From positions 1-35,080 of the forward strand of contig DMOG01000024.1 of the NCBI GenBank assembly GCA_003453595.1: a DNA stretch of 35,080 nucleotides. The letters run 5' to 3'. The DNA is from Candidatus Uhrbacteria bacterium. GTDB taxonomy: Bacteria; Patescibacteriota; Patescibacteriia; UBA9934. The notes beneath the pieces were generated by a model. It made no database searches, was not told the origin of the DNA, and saw only the letters and a program-made list of their open reading frames with translations. Below, one piece after another: positions 7,606-16,082 of this stretch. The position numbers and the translations under genes are program-made. Each line of letters begins with the position of its first letter. The first letter of the stretch is position 1.

Positions 7606-8664
7606 ATGAAAAATTCTTATAAATCGTTTGTTGTTTTTGGTGGTTTTATTGTTTTGGTTTGTCTGATTTTTATCGGCATCATTTATTTTTCGTCATATAA
7701 AAATATTGATCAACAAACCGATATCCAAATTGTCCCAGAAGCAACTTCAGCTGTCCTTTATTTAACAACCATGACTCATCTTGAAGACGCTTGGGAATCT
7801 GTAGCGACCAATGAAGATTATTTTAATAGCGTGGCTGGGCAAGTGCGTTATGGAATGGGTATAGCCGAAAAATATAATGCAATTTTGACCATTGAAACAG
7901 GTCTGCCGTTTGCTGAGGGATGTGTTAATTTTAATGACAATGTTATTGGCGAGGTTCTAGAGCGGGGGCACGGGGTTGGTGTCCATCCTGATTTGCCAGC
8001 GGAAAGAGTTTTGTCTACCAAACTTGCAATCGATTACATTAAAAAACGTGTCGATGCTGTTAAAAAATTAGTCGACACTGATATTATCGGCTGTTCTGGG
8101 GTTGGTGGAAAATCAGATTGGTATACTGCCAGTCTTCAAGCTGGTTGTAGTTTTGTTGATGGGACAGTAGCTTTTGCCTACCTTTCAATGCCAATGTCAG
8201 CTAGACCGGAAGGCTATACTGATGAAGCTATCTTGGATGGCCTTTTTCATCGTCCTGTCCCTCTTGGCGACGAGCGCTTTTATCCTTTTTGGATAAATTC
8301 ATGCGAGGATCTTGTTCCAGATGAAGATGGGGATTTGCTTTTGGGTTCCGGAGAAACTTTTAGTCTTGCTATGTATGCCGAGGTCGGTGATCGTAACGGT
8401 ATTCAACCAGAATGTGGTAAGGATTGTCCTTTAACCATGGAAGATGTCGATGCTTTTGTAAAAGAGATTACTGATTTTGCTGATAGTCGTGATACCACAA
8501 GAATCGCAAAATTTAATGTGTATTTTCCTGCGAATCTTTTTGTTTCAGAGAATAAAAATGTATTGGAAGCTTTTTTTAAAGAAGCTCAAAAATTACAAGA
8601 TAGCGGGGTACTACGATGGGCCAGTCAGGCCGATATTTACAAAGCTATGATAGCCGTTAGATAA
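7606..8664 (+). CDS. Membrane-anchored protein, possibly polysaccharide-deacetylase-like
   Basis: 352 residues. One N-terminal membrane helix (about 9-31, after MKNSYKS) puts the rest outside. The body has features reminiscent of the deacetylase (NodB-like) barrel: an early strand TSAVLYLTTMTHLED, a GHGVGVHPD segment (about 120-128) like the metal-binding H-x-H strand, and repeated Asp/His near catalytic-looking positions. The full CE4 motif set is not visible, so function is tentative. It contains paired cysteines (GCSGVGG, AGCSF, ECGKDC) that fit an extracytoplasmic protein. It stands alone between two near-identical terminators, with a -10 box 6 nt before ATG. Confidence 0.75.
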   Translation: MKNSYKSFVVFGGFIVLVCLIFIGIIYFSSYKNIDQQTDIQIVPEATSAVLYLTTMTHLEDAWESVATNEDYFNSVAGQVRYGMGIAEKYNAILTIETGLPFAEGCVNFNDNVIGEVLERGHGVGVHPDLPAERVLSTKLAIDYIKKRVDAVKKLVDTDIIGCSGVGGKSDWYTASLQAGCSFVDGTVAFAYLSMPMSARPEGYTDEAILDGLFHRPVPLGDERFYPFWINSCEDLVPDEDGDLLLGSGETFSLAMYAEVGDRNGIQPECGKDCPLTMEDVDAFVKEITDFADSRDTTRIAKFNVYFPANLFVSENKNVLEAFFKEAQKLQDSGVLRWASQADIYKAMIAVR

Positions 8665-8720
8665 ATGTAGCGCAAGAGATTATTACAAAAAGAACTGGAA
8701 GAAGATAAACTAAAAAAATA

Positions 8721-8756
8721 AAAAGCGATCCTTTGAAAAGCTCTGGGGTCGCTTTT
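8721..8756 (+). terminator. Intrinsic terminator (copy 2 of a duplicated element)
   Basis: AAAAGCGATCC (8721-8731) pairs with GGGTCGCTTTT (8746-8756), one G-T pair. It is followed by GTTATCCCCAG. Stem, T-tract and downstream flank closely match the terminator at 7498-7531. Confidence 0.85.
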
Positions 8757-8794
8757 GTTATCCCCAGTAAAAATCTTTTTTTTCGTCTAAATGA

Positions 8795-8800
8795 TATAAT
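8795..8800 (+). promoter_or_regulatory. -10 box for the 1703-residue surface protein
   Basis: A perfect TATAAT (8795-8800), 21 nt before the ATG at 8822. No convincing -35 is visible at 17 bp; the upstream region is T-rich. Confidence 0.45.
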
Positions 8801-8821
8801 TTCAATGAACAAATATTCTTT

Positions 8822-11800
8822 ATGACACAATTTTTGAAATACTCGCTTTTCACCCTTGCGCTGGCAGTTTTTAGCTTTAGTTTGTTTGTCGGACAGGCCA
8901 GAGCCGATGTTGTGAGTGTTGCATGTTCCGGAACATCCGGATCGCCTACGGCTGTTACAGAAGCAGATCTTGCCGGAGACGATGTTACTTTCACAGACGG
9001 TGGAGACGGTTGGTGCGTACTTGATGAAGCGATCTCAGCGTCGTCGGTGGTGATCAATACGGGGGTGACGATTACGCATACGGCGACTGATGTGGACGGT
9101 GTTACGATTACGACTACTGGGATTTTTGAGATTCAGGAAGGAGGAGTAATTAATGCGGATACTAAAGGGTGTCAAGGTGTAGCTAATGCCGATGGCACTG
9201 GCCCAGATGGTTCGAATGTTTGTGGTCCTCAAGCTGGTTGGGGAGATGGAAATGGATCGGATGGTGGTTATCAGGGCGCAGGATATGGTGGATTAGGAGG
9301 AATGGGTTCTTCTTCGACCTTTATTCTTGGTGGCGCAACTTACGGATCAGCTACCGCGCCAATTTTTCTCGGTTCTTCTGGTGGTGGTGTTGCCGGTGCT
9401 TCATTAAATGCTGGTGGAGACGGTGGTGGATTAGTCATCCTCTCAATCGGAGGAATTTTTACTCACAACGGAACCATTTCTGTTAACGGAGGTACGGGAG
9501 AAGGGAATAATGACAGTAGATCAGCAGGAGGCGGATCGGGAGGATCAATTTATATCACAGCCAGCTCTTTGGCGGGTTCAACCGGAATTTTTTCGGCAAA
9601 CGGTGGAAGTGGTATGGATCATACCATTGCTGATGGTGGAGGTGGAGGTGGAGGACGCATCGCCCTTTTGTATGGGTCTAGCGCTTTTTCTGGATTGGGG
9701 GCGGAGGATTTTACTGTAACAGGTGGGTTAGGGTCAGATACCGCAGATGATGGTTCTTCGGGAACGGTGTACACTAAAAATACAGGTTCCGATGCCGTGA
9801 CTATTTATCATGGGTTTACTTTTGATGACACAGATTACAATGTTACATCTTGGACTATGGATCAGTCAGCGGATAATCAATATTGCGCAACCGGTACGAC
9901 AACGCCATCCTTAACTGCGACAAATTTGATTATTGATGGAACCATTTCTTGCGATCTCACAACTATTACTTCTTTCAACTTTTCTGCCTCGAGCTCATTT
10001 TCGGTTGGAGACGGTGCAAATATTTCCATCACCGGCGGTGGGGCGGATGTTGATTTTAATATTCCAAATGCCAATGATCAAGCCTGGACTAATTTTACTT
10101 TTACAGGTGCTGCCGAAGGTTTTTTCACCATTGACGATGTTATAGGTATCGACATGAATAGCTCAACGGTTTCGGCTAATGCTCAGTGGATAAATCTTGC
10201 ATATCTTGAAGTTGATGCATCGTCGACCATTAGTGCGGACTCAAAAGGTTGTAGGAGTTTTAGTGGTGTTGAAGATGGGTTTGGGCCCAATTCTTCTAAT
10301 GTTTGTGTTGTACTAACCGATCCTGGAAGTGTATTAGGAGCTGGAGACGGGAGTTCTAGTGATGGTGGCGCTCAGGGTGCTGGTTATGGAGGGACTGGTG
10401 GTTTAGGTACAACTGTGTCTTTAGATACTGGTGGCCGTTCGTATGGTTCGGCAAACACTCCGATTTTCTTTGGTTCGTCTGGTGGCTCGGAGAATCTTGG
10501 AACCGTTCCTCCTGCAGGTGGAACAGGCGGAGGTTATATTAAATTAAACATGACTGGTTCTTTTACACATAACGGAGTTGTGTCTGCAAAAGGAGGAGCT
10601 GGAACAATCTCTTCCACCTCGCGCGCGACTGGTGGAGGTTCAGGGGGATCAATTTATATAACAGCCGGTTCAATTATTGAAGACGGCGGAGCTGTAGGTA
10701 CTTTCTCTGTTATCGGCGGAGATGGTGGAGACGGGGCTGCGCATAACGGTGGAGGCGGAGGCGGAGGTCGAATAGCAATTGAATACGGCGCAGATCCAGA
10801 TTTATTGGTTTCGAATCTTGTAGTTGCAACTATCGCTGCGGGTGGTTTAGGACCTGATACCGCGAATGAAGGATTGGTTGGTTCTCTTTATACATTACAA
10901 AACGTTTCTTTAACTTCCATCACCATCACCGACAATTCCGGCTACACCAACGACTCAACTCCGGTCATCACAATCGTCCAGTCCGGTGCTGTTCCAAGCC
11001 ACATCGCCTTTTCATGCAACGCTGGTTCAAACTGGTCTGACTGGATCGCTTATCCGGACGATGAAGTAGTTAATGATGACGATGGTCCGGCTTTTGATAT
11101 AACTTCCGGCGCCACAGGCTGTTCTGTAACTAACGAGCTCAAAACAATATCAGCTAAGATTAAAGATGCTTCCTCTGAATCATCCACTGTTTCAGATACA
11201 ACAACATACGACACGGTCGCACCAACAGTTCTAAATGTAACCGCAACCAATGTTGATGGAACATACGGAGCAGATACTGTTATATCAGCCACTGTGCAAT
11301 TCGATAGCAGTATGGCGGTCACCGGCACTCCTCAACTTCTTTTGGATATGAATAGTGTTGACCGTCAGGCCAACTATGCTTCTGTTCTCACGGATACTTT
11401 AACTTTCACATACACAATCGTTAACGGCGACAACAAAACCGATCTTGACTATGTCGGAACTGATTCTTTGACCTTAAACTCCGGAACCATTAAAGATTTA
11501 GCAGGGAACTCTGCTACTTTGACTTTGGCTTCACCTGGCGCTGTAGGTTCTCTCGGAGCCAATAAGAGCATTAATATTGAAACTAATCCAGAAGTAAATT
11601 GGAGCTCTGCTTCACAATCCGGAGCAGAGAATGTCGGAACCTTAACAGTCACAGCAACTCTTTCCTTTACCTACGCCTCTGACGTCACTATTCCTTATAC
11701 AATGACTGGCACAGCCAGCAGTCCTTCAGATTACTCAATAACCGCTAGCCCACTTGTTATTACAGCAGGGAACGCTTCAGGAAGTATAACCATAACAGTT

Positions 11801-13933
11801 GTAGATGATGTTGTAGACGAACTCGATGAAACAGTTATTGTCACCATGGGTGTATTAACCAATGGTATTAAAGGAGCAACAGATGTTCATACCGCCACAA
11901 TAACCGACAACGACTCTGCTCCAACAATATCTATAGACGATCCAACAGTATCTGAAGGAGCTGGAACAGGAACCGTGACAGTTACTTTAACCGGAGGATC
12001 ATATCTTGGAGTAACAGTAGACTACACAACCTCTACCGGTACAGCCATCGAAGGAACAGACTTTACAGACGCAACCGGAACATTAACCTGGGCAGCTGAT
12101 GAAACAGGAACAAAAACATATAGCATTACAATTACAAATGATACTTTAGATGAAAACGATAAAACCATTACCAACACACTTTCCAATCCTACAAACTCAA
12201 CAATATCTGATAGTACAGGAACAATGACTATAACAGACAACGACGACGCTCCAACTGTCGCATGGACAGCGTCGAGCCAAAGTGGTGCAGAGTCAGTTGG
12301 AACAATGACAATCATAGCTCAACTTTCCGCGGTCTCTGGTCTTGATGTAACACTTCCTTACACTCTAACCGGTACAGCTGTAGGAACAGGAACAGATTAT
12401 AGTATTACAGCTTCTCCAGTTACAATCACTGCAGGATCATCCACTACCACAGTAACAATCACTGTTGTAGATGACGCACTGGATGAAAACTCTGAAACAG
12501 TAATATCAACGATTGGAGTACCAACCAACGCAACAGTTGGCGCAACGACTGTTCATACAGCAACTATTACAGACAATGATGAACCTCCTGTTGTAAACTG
12601 GACAACATCTACTCAATCTATTGCAGAATCTGCAGAAACAATAACTATTACAGCAGAACTATCCACAGCCTCATCTTTTACAATAACAGTACCATTCACA
12701 GTAACTGGAACAGCTGTAGGAAGTGGAGTTGACTATACAATAGACTCAAGTCCAGTAACCATATCTGCAGGATCCACAACCACAGATATATCACTTACTG
12801 TAATAGAAGAAATAATAGTAGAACCAACAGAAACAGTAATTGTCACAATGGGTACTCCAACAAATGGAACAAAAGGAACAACAGATATTCATACAGCTTC
12901 TATAACAAACGATGATAATCAAAGAAATTCATCTTCTGGTACAACTGCGCCATCTTCAACTGTTTCTTCAGGAAATACAGAAACAACCACAACCACAGAA
13001 AATAATGACTGTTCAGGAATAACAGCAGGATCTGGAGTTAAACTAGTTTGGACAGCTACTTCAAGCGTCAACCTTGTTAATCTATATTATTCAACAGATG
13101 AAGGTGAAACATACATAAAGATTGTAGGACCAATACAAAACACTGAAAGCTATTCATGGACAATACCTTCCAACCTTGAAGATAACTCATCTATTCAATT
13201 CAAAATTGAAGGAACAGACCTTGTAATTATCACCAGCACATATGAAACAAGTTCAATGAATGTGTGTGCTCAAGAAGTTTCAGATACAACTGGCTCGGAC
13301 GATGAAGGTGCGGAAGATACATCAGACAATGATAGCGATTCAACTTCGGGCGACTCGTCAGACTCTGAAACAGAAGATATGGTTGTTCCAATAGGAATGG
13401 CTCTTGAATCTGTTCTTGGAGACAAATGGGTACAAGATGCAGAAGAAAGGGGAGTGGATATTTCAGACTTTCCAACAGGTGAAATAGCAATAGGTTCTCT
13501 TGTTAAACTACCAGACGATGGAAACATCAATACTCAAACAGACTCTGCAGTATATTACATCGGTGCAGATCACAGACGACATCCATTCCCTAATGAATCT
13601 GTATATAAGACATGGTTTACAGCTTTCTTTGGAATAAAAGAAATATCTCAAGAACAAATGTCATCTATTCCTATGGGTCCCATGGTCACATACAGACCAG
13701 GCTCAACTCTTGTTAAGTTCCCATCTGTAAATAAAGTATACGCAGTTGACGCAGAAGGAAGCCTAAGATGGGTGGCTTCAGAAGACCTAGCAAAAGCAAT
13801 ATATGGAAATGAATGGTATAGGTTCGTTGTGGATATTTCAGAAGCATTTTACTTGAGCTATACATTTGAAGGAGATCTTCTCTCTGTCACAGATATGACT
13901 TGGGATACAGTCATGGCGGTTTATAAGAAATAG
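8822..13933 (+). CDS. Giant secreted repeat protein with Calx-beta domains
   Basis: 1703 residues. Signal peptide about 1-28 (hydrophobic core, cleavage near QARA-D). Then a Gly-rich block (about 115-290) and a second copy (about 475-656) sharing GAGYGG.GG, GGGSGGSIYITA and GGGGGGGRIA. An Ig-like region follows (about 699-920, including VAPTVLNV..). Four Calx-beta domains (about 923-1035, 1036-1143, 1145-1256, 1257-1366) end in TDND. After a Ser/Thr linker comes a beta-rich domain (about 1397-1483), an Asp/Ser-rich linker, and a C-terminal module (about 1521-1703: LVKLPDD, RRHPFPNESVY, YRPGSTLVKFP, VYAVD.EGSLRWV) of a kind I associate with CPR surface proteins. Calx-beta domains in other proteins bind calcium. 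No sortase or membrane anchor was seen. Codon use changes along the gene. Adhesion or surface-layer roles are inference. Confidence 0.88.
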   Translation: MTQFLKYSLFTLALAVFSFSLFVGQARADVVSVACSGTSGSPTAVTEADLAGDDVTFTDGGDGWCVLDEAISASSVVINTGVTITHTATDVDGVTITTTGIFEIQEGGVINADTKGCQGVANADGTGPDGSNVCGPQAGWGDGNGSDGGYQGAGYGGLGGMGSSSTFILGGATYGSATAPIFLGSSGGGVAGASLNAGGDGGGLVILSIGGIFTHNGTISVNGGTGEGNNDSRSAGGGSGGSIYITASSLAGSTGIFSANGGSGMDHTIADGGGGGGGRIALLYGSSAFSGLGAEDFTVTGGLGSDTADDGSSGTVYTKNTGSDAVTIYHGFTFDDTDYNVTSWTMDQSADNQYCATGTTTPSLTATNLIIDGTISCDLTTITSFNFSASSSFSVGDGANISITGGGADVDFNIPNANDQAWTNFTFTGAAEGFFTIDDVIGIDMNSSTVSANAQWINLAYLEVDASSTISADSKGCRSFSGVEDGFGPNSSNVCVVLTDPGSVLGAGDGSSSDGGAQGAGYGGTGGLGTTVSLDTGGRSYGSANTPIFFGSSGGSENLGTVPPAGGTGGGYIKLNMTGSFTHNGVVSAKGGAGTISSTSRATGGGSGGSIYITAGSIIEDGGAVGTFSVIGGDGGDGAAHNGGGGGGGRIAIEYGADPDLLVSNLVVATIAAGGLGPDTANEGLVGSLYTLQNVSLTSITITDNSGYTNDSTPVITIVQSGAVPSHIAFSCNAGSNWSDWIAYPDDEVVNDDDGPAFDITSGATGCSVTNELKTISAKIKDASSESSTVSDTTTYDTVAPTVLNVTATNVDGTYGADTVISATVQFDSSMAVTGTPQLLLDMNSVDRQANYASVLTDTLTFTYTIVNGDNKTDLDYVGTDSLTLNSGTIKDLAGNSATLTLASPGAVGSLGANKSINIETNPEVNWSSASQSGAENVGTLTVTATLSFTYASDVTIPYTMTGTASSPSDYSITASPLVITAGNASGSITITVVDDVVDELDETVIVTMGVLTNGIKGATDVHTATITDNDSAPTISIDDPTVSEGAGTGTVTVTLTGGSYLGVTVDYTTSTGTAIEGTDFTDATGTLTWAADETGTKTYSITITNDTLDENDKTITNTLSNPTNSTISDSTGTMTITDNDDAPTVAWTASSQSGAESVGTMTIIAQLSAVSGLDVTLPYTLTGTAVGTGTDYSITASPVTITAGSSTTTVTITVVDDALDENSETVISTIGVPTNATVGATTVHTATITDNDEPPVVNWTTSTQSIAESAETITITAELSTASSFTITVPFTVTGTAVGSGVDYTIDSSPVTISAGSTTTDISLTVIEEIIVEPTETVIVTMGTPTNGTKGTTDIHTASITNDDNQRNSSSGTTAPSSTVSSGNTETTTTTENNDCSGITAGSGVKLVWTATSSVNLVNLYYSTDEGETYIKIVGPIQNTESYSWTIPSNLEDNSSIQFKIEGTDLVIITSTYETSSMNVCAQEVSDTTGSDDEGAEDTSDNDSDSTSGDSSDSETEDMVVPIGMALESVLGDKWVQDAEERGVDISDFPTGEIAIGSLVKLPDDGNINTQTDSAVYYIGADHRRHPFPNESVYKTWFTAFFGIKEISQEQMSSIPMGPMVTYRPGSTLVKFPSVNKVYAVDAEGSLRWVASEDLAKAIYGNEWYRFVVDISEAFYLSYTFEGDLLSVTDMTWDTVMAVYKK

Positions 13934-13992
13934 AAAGTTTAAAGCGTAAAGCAGAAAGCAAAAAGCAGAAAGCAAAAAGTAGAAAGCAAAAG
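13931..13992 (+). repeat. Heptamer array after the 1703-residue gene (9 units)
   Basis: Nine tandem units, eight exactly 7 bp, of the form TNNAAAG or CNNAAAG, the first overlapping the TAG stop codon. Units 4-8 alternate CAGAAAG and CAAAAAG. This is one of the two longest arrays in the window. Confidence 0.8.
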
Positions 13993-14007
13993 TGACTGTA
14001 GTGAATA

Positions 14008-14128
14008 AAGAGTAGGCTTTAAAGTCTACTCTTGTCACCCCAACCTTCTTTACCAAGTTTGGATTAGGATCTGATGTAACAGGCTTGTTAGACATCACAG
14101 TTTCAACAGGGATGAAGACAAGAGTAGA
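14008..14128. other. Nested inverted repeats: structured RNA or small palindromic element
   Basis: The 343-bp gap 13934-14276 holds more than repeats. 14008-14020 and 14021-14033 form a 13-bp palindrome (one G-T). TCTACTCTTGTC (14025-14036) recurs inverted and perfect as 14117-14128. Between them lie CCAAGTTTGG (14053-14062) and a two-part hairpin (TGATG TAACA, loop GGCT, TGTTA, bulge GA, CATCA; 14072-14097). No start codon with convincing coding content was found. It may be a small RNA, a complex terminator or a MITE-like remnant. Confidence 0.45.
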
Positions 14129-14135
14129 ATTGCAG

Positions 14136-14165
14136 TAGAAAGTTAAAAGATTAAAGTAAAAAAAG
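14136..14165 (+). repeat. Heptamer array before terminator (about 4 units)
   Basis: TAGAAAG, TTAAAAG, ATTAAAG and a longer A-rich unit, in the same orientation as the array at 13931-13992 and ending just before the terminator stem at 14171. Confidence 0.6.
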
Positions 14166-14170
14166 AATAG

Positions 14171-14214
14171 ACCGCCCATTTCGAGCAGAGCGAGAAATGG
14201 GCGGTTTTAATTTT
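14171..14214 (+). terminator. Intrinsic terminator before the adhesin operon
   Basis: ACCGCCCATTTC (14171-14182) pairs perfectly with GAAATGGGCGGT (14194-14205), followed by TTTAATTTT. It insulates the pilin-adhesin operon from upstream transcription. Confidence 0.85.
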
Positions 14215-14253
14215 CTGTCCACACACTTTGTGCAAAAGTTGGTCGAAATACGA

Positions 14254-14259
14254 TATAAT
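14254..14259 (+). promoter_or_regulatory. -10 box of the pilin-adhesin operon
   Basis: A perfect TATAAT (14254-14259), 17 nt before ATG 14277. The best -35 at 17 bp is TGCAAA (14231-14236), only 3 of 6 to consensus, so activation or a weak promoter is possible. Confidence 0.5.
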
Positions 14260-14276
14260 ACTTATGAACTAAACCC

Positions 14277-16079
14277 ATGCATGTGAATATAGAAAAAACG
14301 CTTTTGAGAAGAGCGACATTGTTGCTTATCAGCGCCGCGTGTTTTGTGTCGGTGCTTTTTGTTTTTGACTTAACTCCTGTCTTTGCTCAGGTTGCCGGCA
14401 GTGCGGAAGATGTGGCCGCAACCGCCGGGCTGTCACAAACAGACTTACCAACAATGATCGGAAATATAATTCATATTTTTCTTAGTGTTCTGGGGGTTGT
14501 TTTATTGATTCTAGTTCTTTACGCTGGTTATCTTTGGATGACAGCCCAAGGCGATGCTGAACAAACAAAAAAAGCCAGAGATATTCTTATTGATGCGGTT
14601 ATTGGTTTGATTATTGTCCTTAGTTCATATGCGATCACATCATTTATTGTAAATGCACTAACCGAAGCTGGTGGTCAGAGTGGAAGTTCGTCAGCATCTT
14701 CAAGTTCAGTTTCTATTGAACGATTATCTGGTTCATTGGGTGCAGGTGGATTGCAAGACCATTACCCTGCCCGTAATGCCACTGACATTGCTCGCAATAC
14801 AAGAATTTTTGTCACATTTAAAGAGGCAATGGATATTGAATCATTTATTGACGGTTATAGTACGGCTGGGACTCCGCAAGATGTAACAGATGACACCGTG
14901 GCCACTGATTTGAACACAAGTCGAATTACCATTTATTCAACTGCTCAAGGTGAAGGTTCGGCTTTCGATGCAACAGAAGTAGGGGTGAGTTTTACAGACG
15001 ACTTAAAAACATTTGTATTTGATCCACCACTTTTAGGATCAGCCACAGAAAATACTTCATACACTGTTGTACTCGATGACAGAATTGAATCTGCTGATGG
15101 TGAATCAGTTTTGAATAACGGAGGCTATGAATGGTCTTTTGAAGTGGGAACAGAAATTGATTTAACCCCACCAACAGTTTCTAGTGTTGTACCGGCAGCA
15201 TCTGGAACTTATGCGAGAAATATTATTGTTGAAGTTACATTTTCTGAAGCAGTTGATCCTACTAGCGCATCGGGAATTCGTGAGGGCGCATCTGGATTTT
15301 CAAATATTCAAACCTTTGGCATAGATAGTATACCTGTGGCCGGTTCCTACGAGATTAGTAATGGTTATAGAACAATTACATTTATTTCAAATGATGCCTG
15401 CGGAACAAATTCTTGCGGAGAAACAATTTATTGTTTACCGGGTGCGCAGGTAGTTTCTGTGCTTGTGCAAGCAGCAACTACTGGATCTGAACCACCACAA
15501 GCAGATTTTCCATATGATGGTGTGGCTGATTTAGCTGGAAACTCATTAGACGGTAATGAAGACGGCGTAGCTGGCGATGATCACACCTGGTCGTTTAATA
15601 CTACCAATGACATTGTTTTGACAGCTCCGGTAATTTCCAGTATCTCGCCAAATATTTCAGAAGAAGATGTGGCATTAGATCAAGAGGTGTTGATTACCTT
15701 TGATGGGTTAATGATGACATCAACTTTAACAAGTTCGTTTATTAGCTTAACGCCAGATCCAATCCATGAAATGTGGTATCGGATTTTAGTTAATTCATTA
15801 GACGCAACCGGAGCGGATGTGGCAGATAGTGGTGGCACTGCAACCATGTCGCAAATCGAAATTAGTCATGGCGTGTTTTTAGAAAGTGCTGACAGCGAGG
15901 ATGAAGGCACAATATATTTATACGCAACCGATGTGACCAAGGGAGTTAGGAATCAATATCAAAATTGTTTTGTTCCAGGGGAAGGACCAGACGCATCAGG
16001 AGGATCGTGCGGTACAACAGCTACATATCCATTTTGTTGTAATGGCCTCGCGTCTGCGACTGCCTGTTCACTTTTTTAG
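14277..16079 (+). CDS. TrbC/VirB2-like pilin module fused to Ig-like domains
   Basis: 600 residues. Signal peptide 1-37 (cleavage near VFA-Q). Then the two-helix module of TrbC/VirB2-type pilins: helix 1 about 62-88 (ends GYLWMTAQGD), a short basic loop (EQTKKARD) expected in the cytoplasm, helix 2 about 104-127 (AVIGLIIVLSSYAITSFI). With the signal peptide removed, everything after residue 128 should be outside. A Ser-rich linker leads to three SbsA/Big_5-like Ig domains (about 150-295 starting GLQDHYPARNATDIARN, about 297-440 starting PPTVSSVVPAASGTYARN, about 448-560) and a Cys-rich tail (FCCNG, CSLF). A normal VirB2 is about 100 residues, so this is a fusion. First gene of a cluster; 3 nt to the next ATG. 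No Shine-Dalgarno sequence. Confidence 0.85.
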   Translation: MHVNIEKTLLRRATLLLISAACFVSVLFVFDLTPVFAQVAGSAEDVAATAGLSQTDLPTMIGNIIHIFLSVLGVVLLILVLYAGYLWMTAQGDAEQTKKARDILIDAVIGLIIVLSSYAITSFIVNALTEAGGQSGSSSASSSSVSIERLSGSLGAGGLQDHYPARNATDIARNTRIFVTFKEAMDIESFIDGYSTAGTPQDVTDDTVATDLNTSRITIYSTAQGEGSAFDATEVGVSFTDDLKTFVFDPPLLGSATENTSYTVVLDDRIESADGESVLNNGGYEWSFEVGTEIDLTPPTVSSVVPAASGTYARNIIVEVTFSEAVDPTSASGIREGASGFSNIQTFGIDSIPVAGSYEISNGYRTITFISNDACGTNSCGETIYCLPGAQVVSVLVQAATTGSEPPQADFPYDGVADLAGNSLDGNEDGVAGDDHTWSFNTTNDIVLTAPVISSISPNISEEDVALDQEVLITFDGLMMTSTLTSSFISLTPDPIHEMWYRILVNSLDATGADVADSGGTATMSQIEISHGVFLESADSEDEGTIYLYATDVTKGVRNQYQNCFVPGEGPDASGGSCGTTATYPFCCNGLASATACSLF

Positions 16080-16082
16080 CTT

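Noticed and set aside
8805..8825. Six-codon frame overlapping the start of the 1703-residue gene (ATGA overlap)
   Set aside because: Its ATG lies at or before the predicted transcription start from the TATAAT at 8795-8800.
13838..14179. 113-codon minus-strand frame over the structured gap
   Set aside because: It overlaps the 3' end of the 1703-residue gene, and much of it is translated heptamer repeat; its central part reads somewhat protein-like but no family was recognised.
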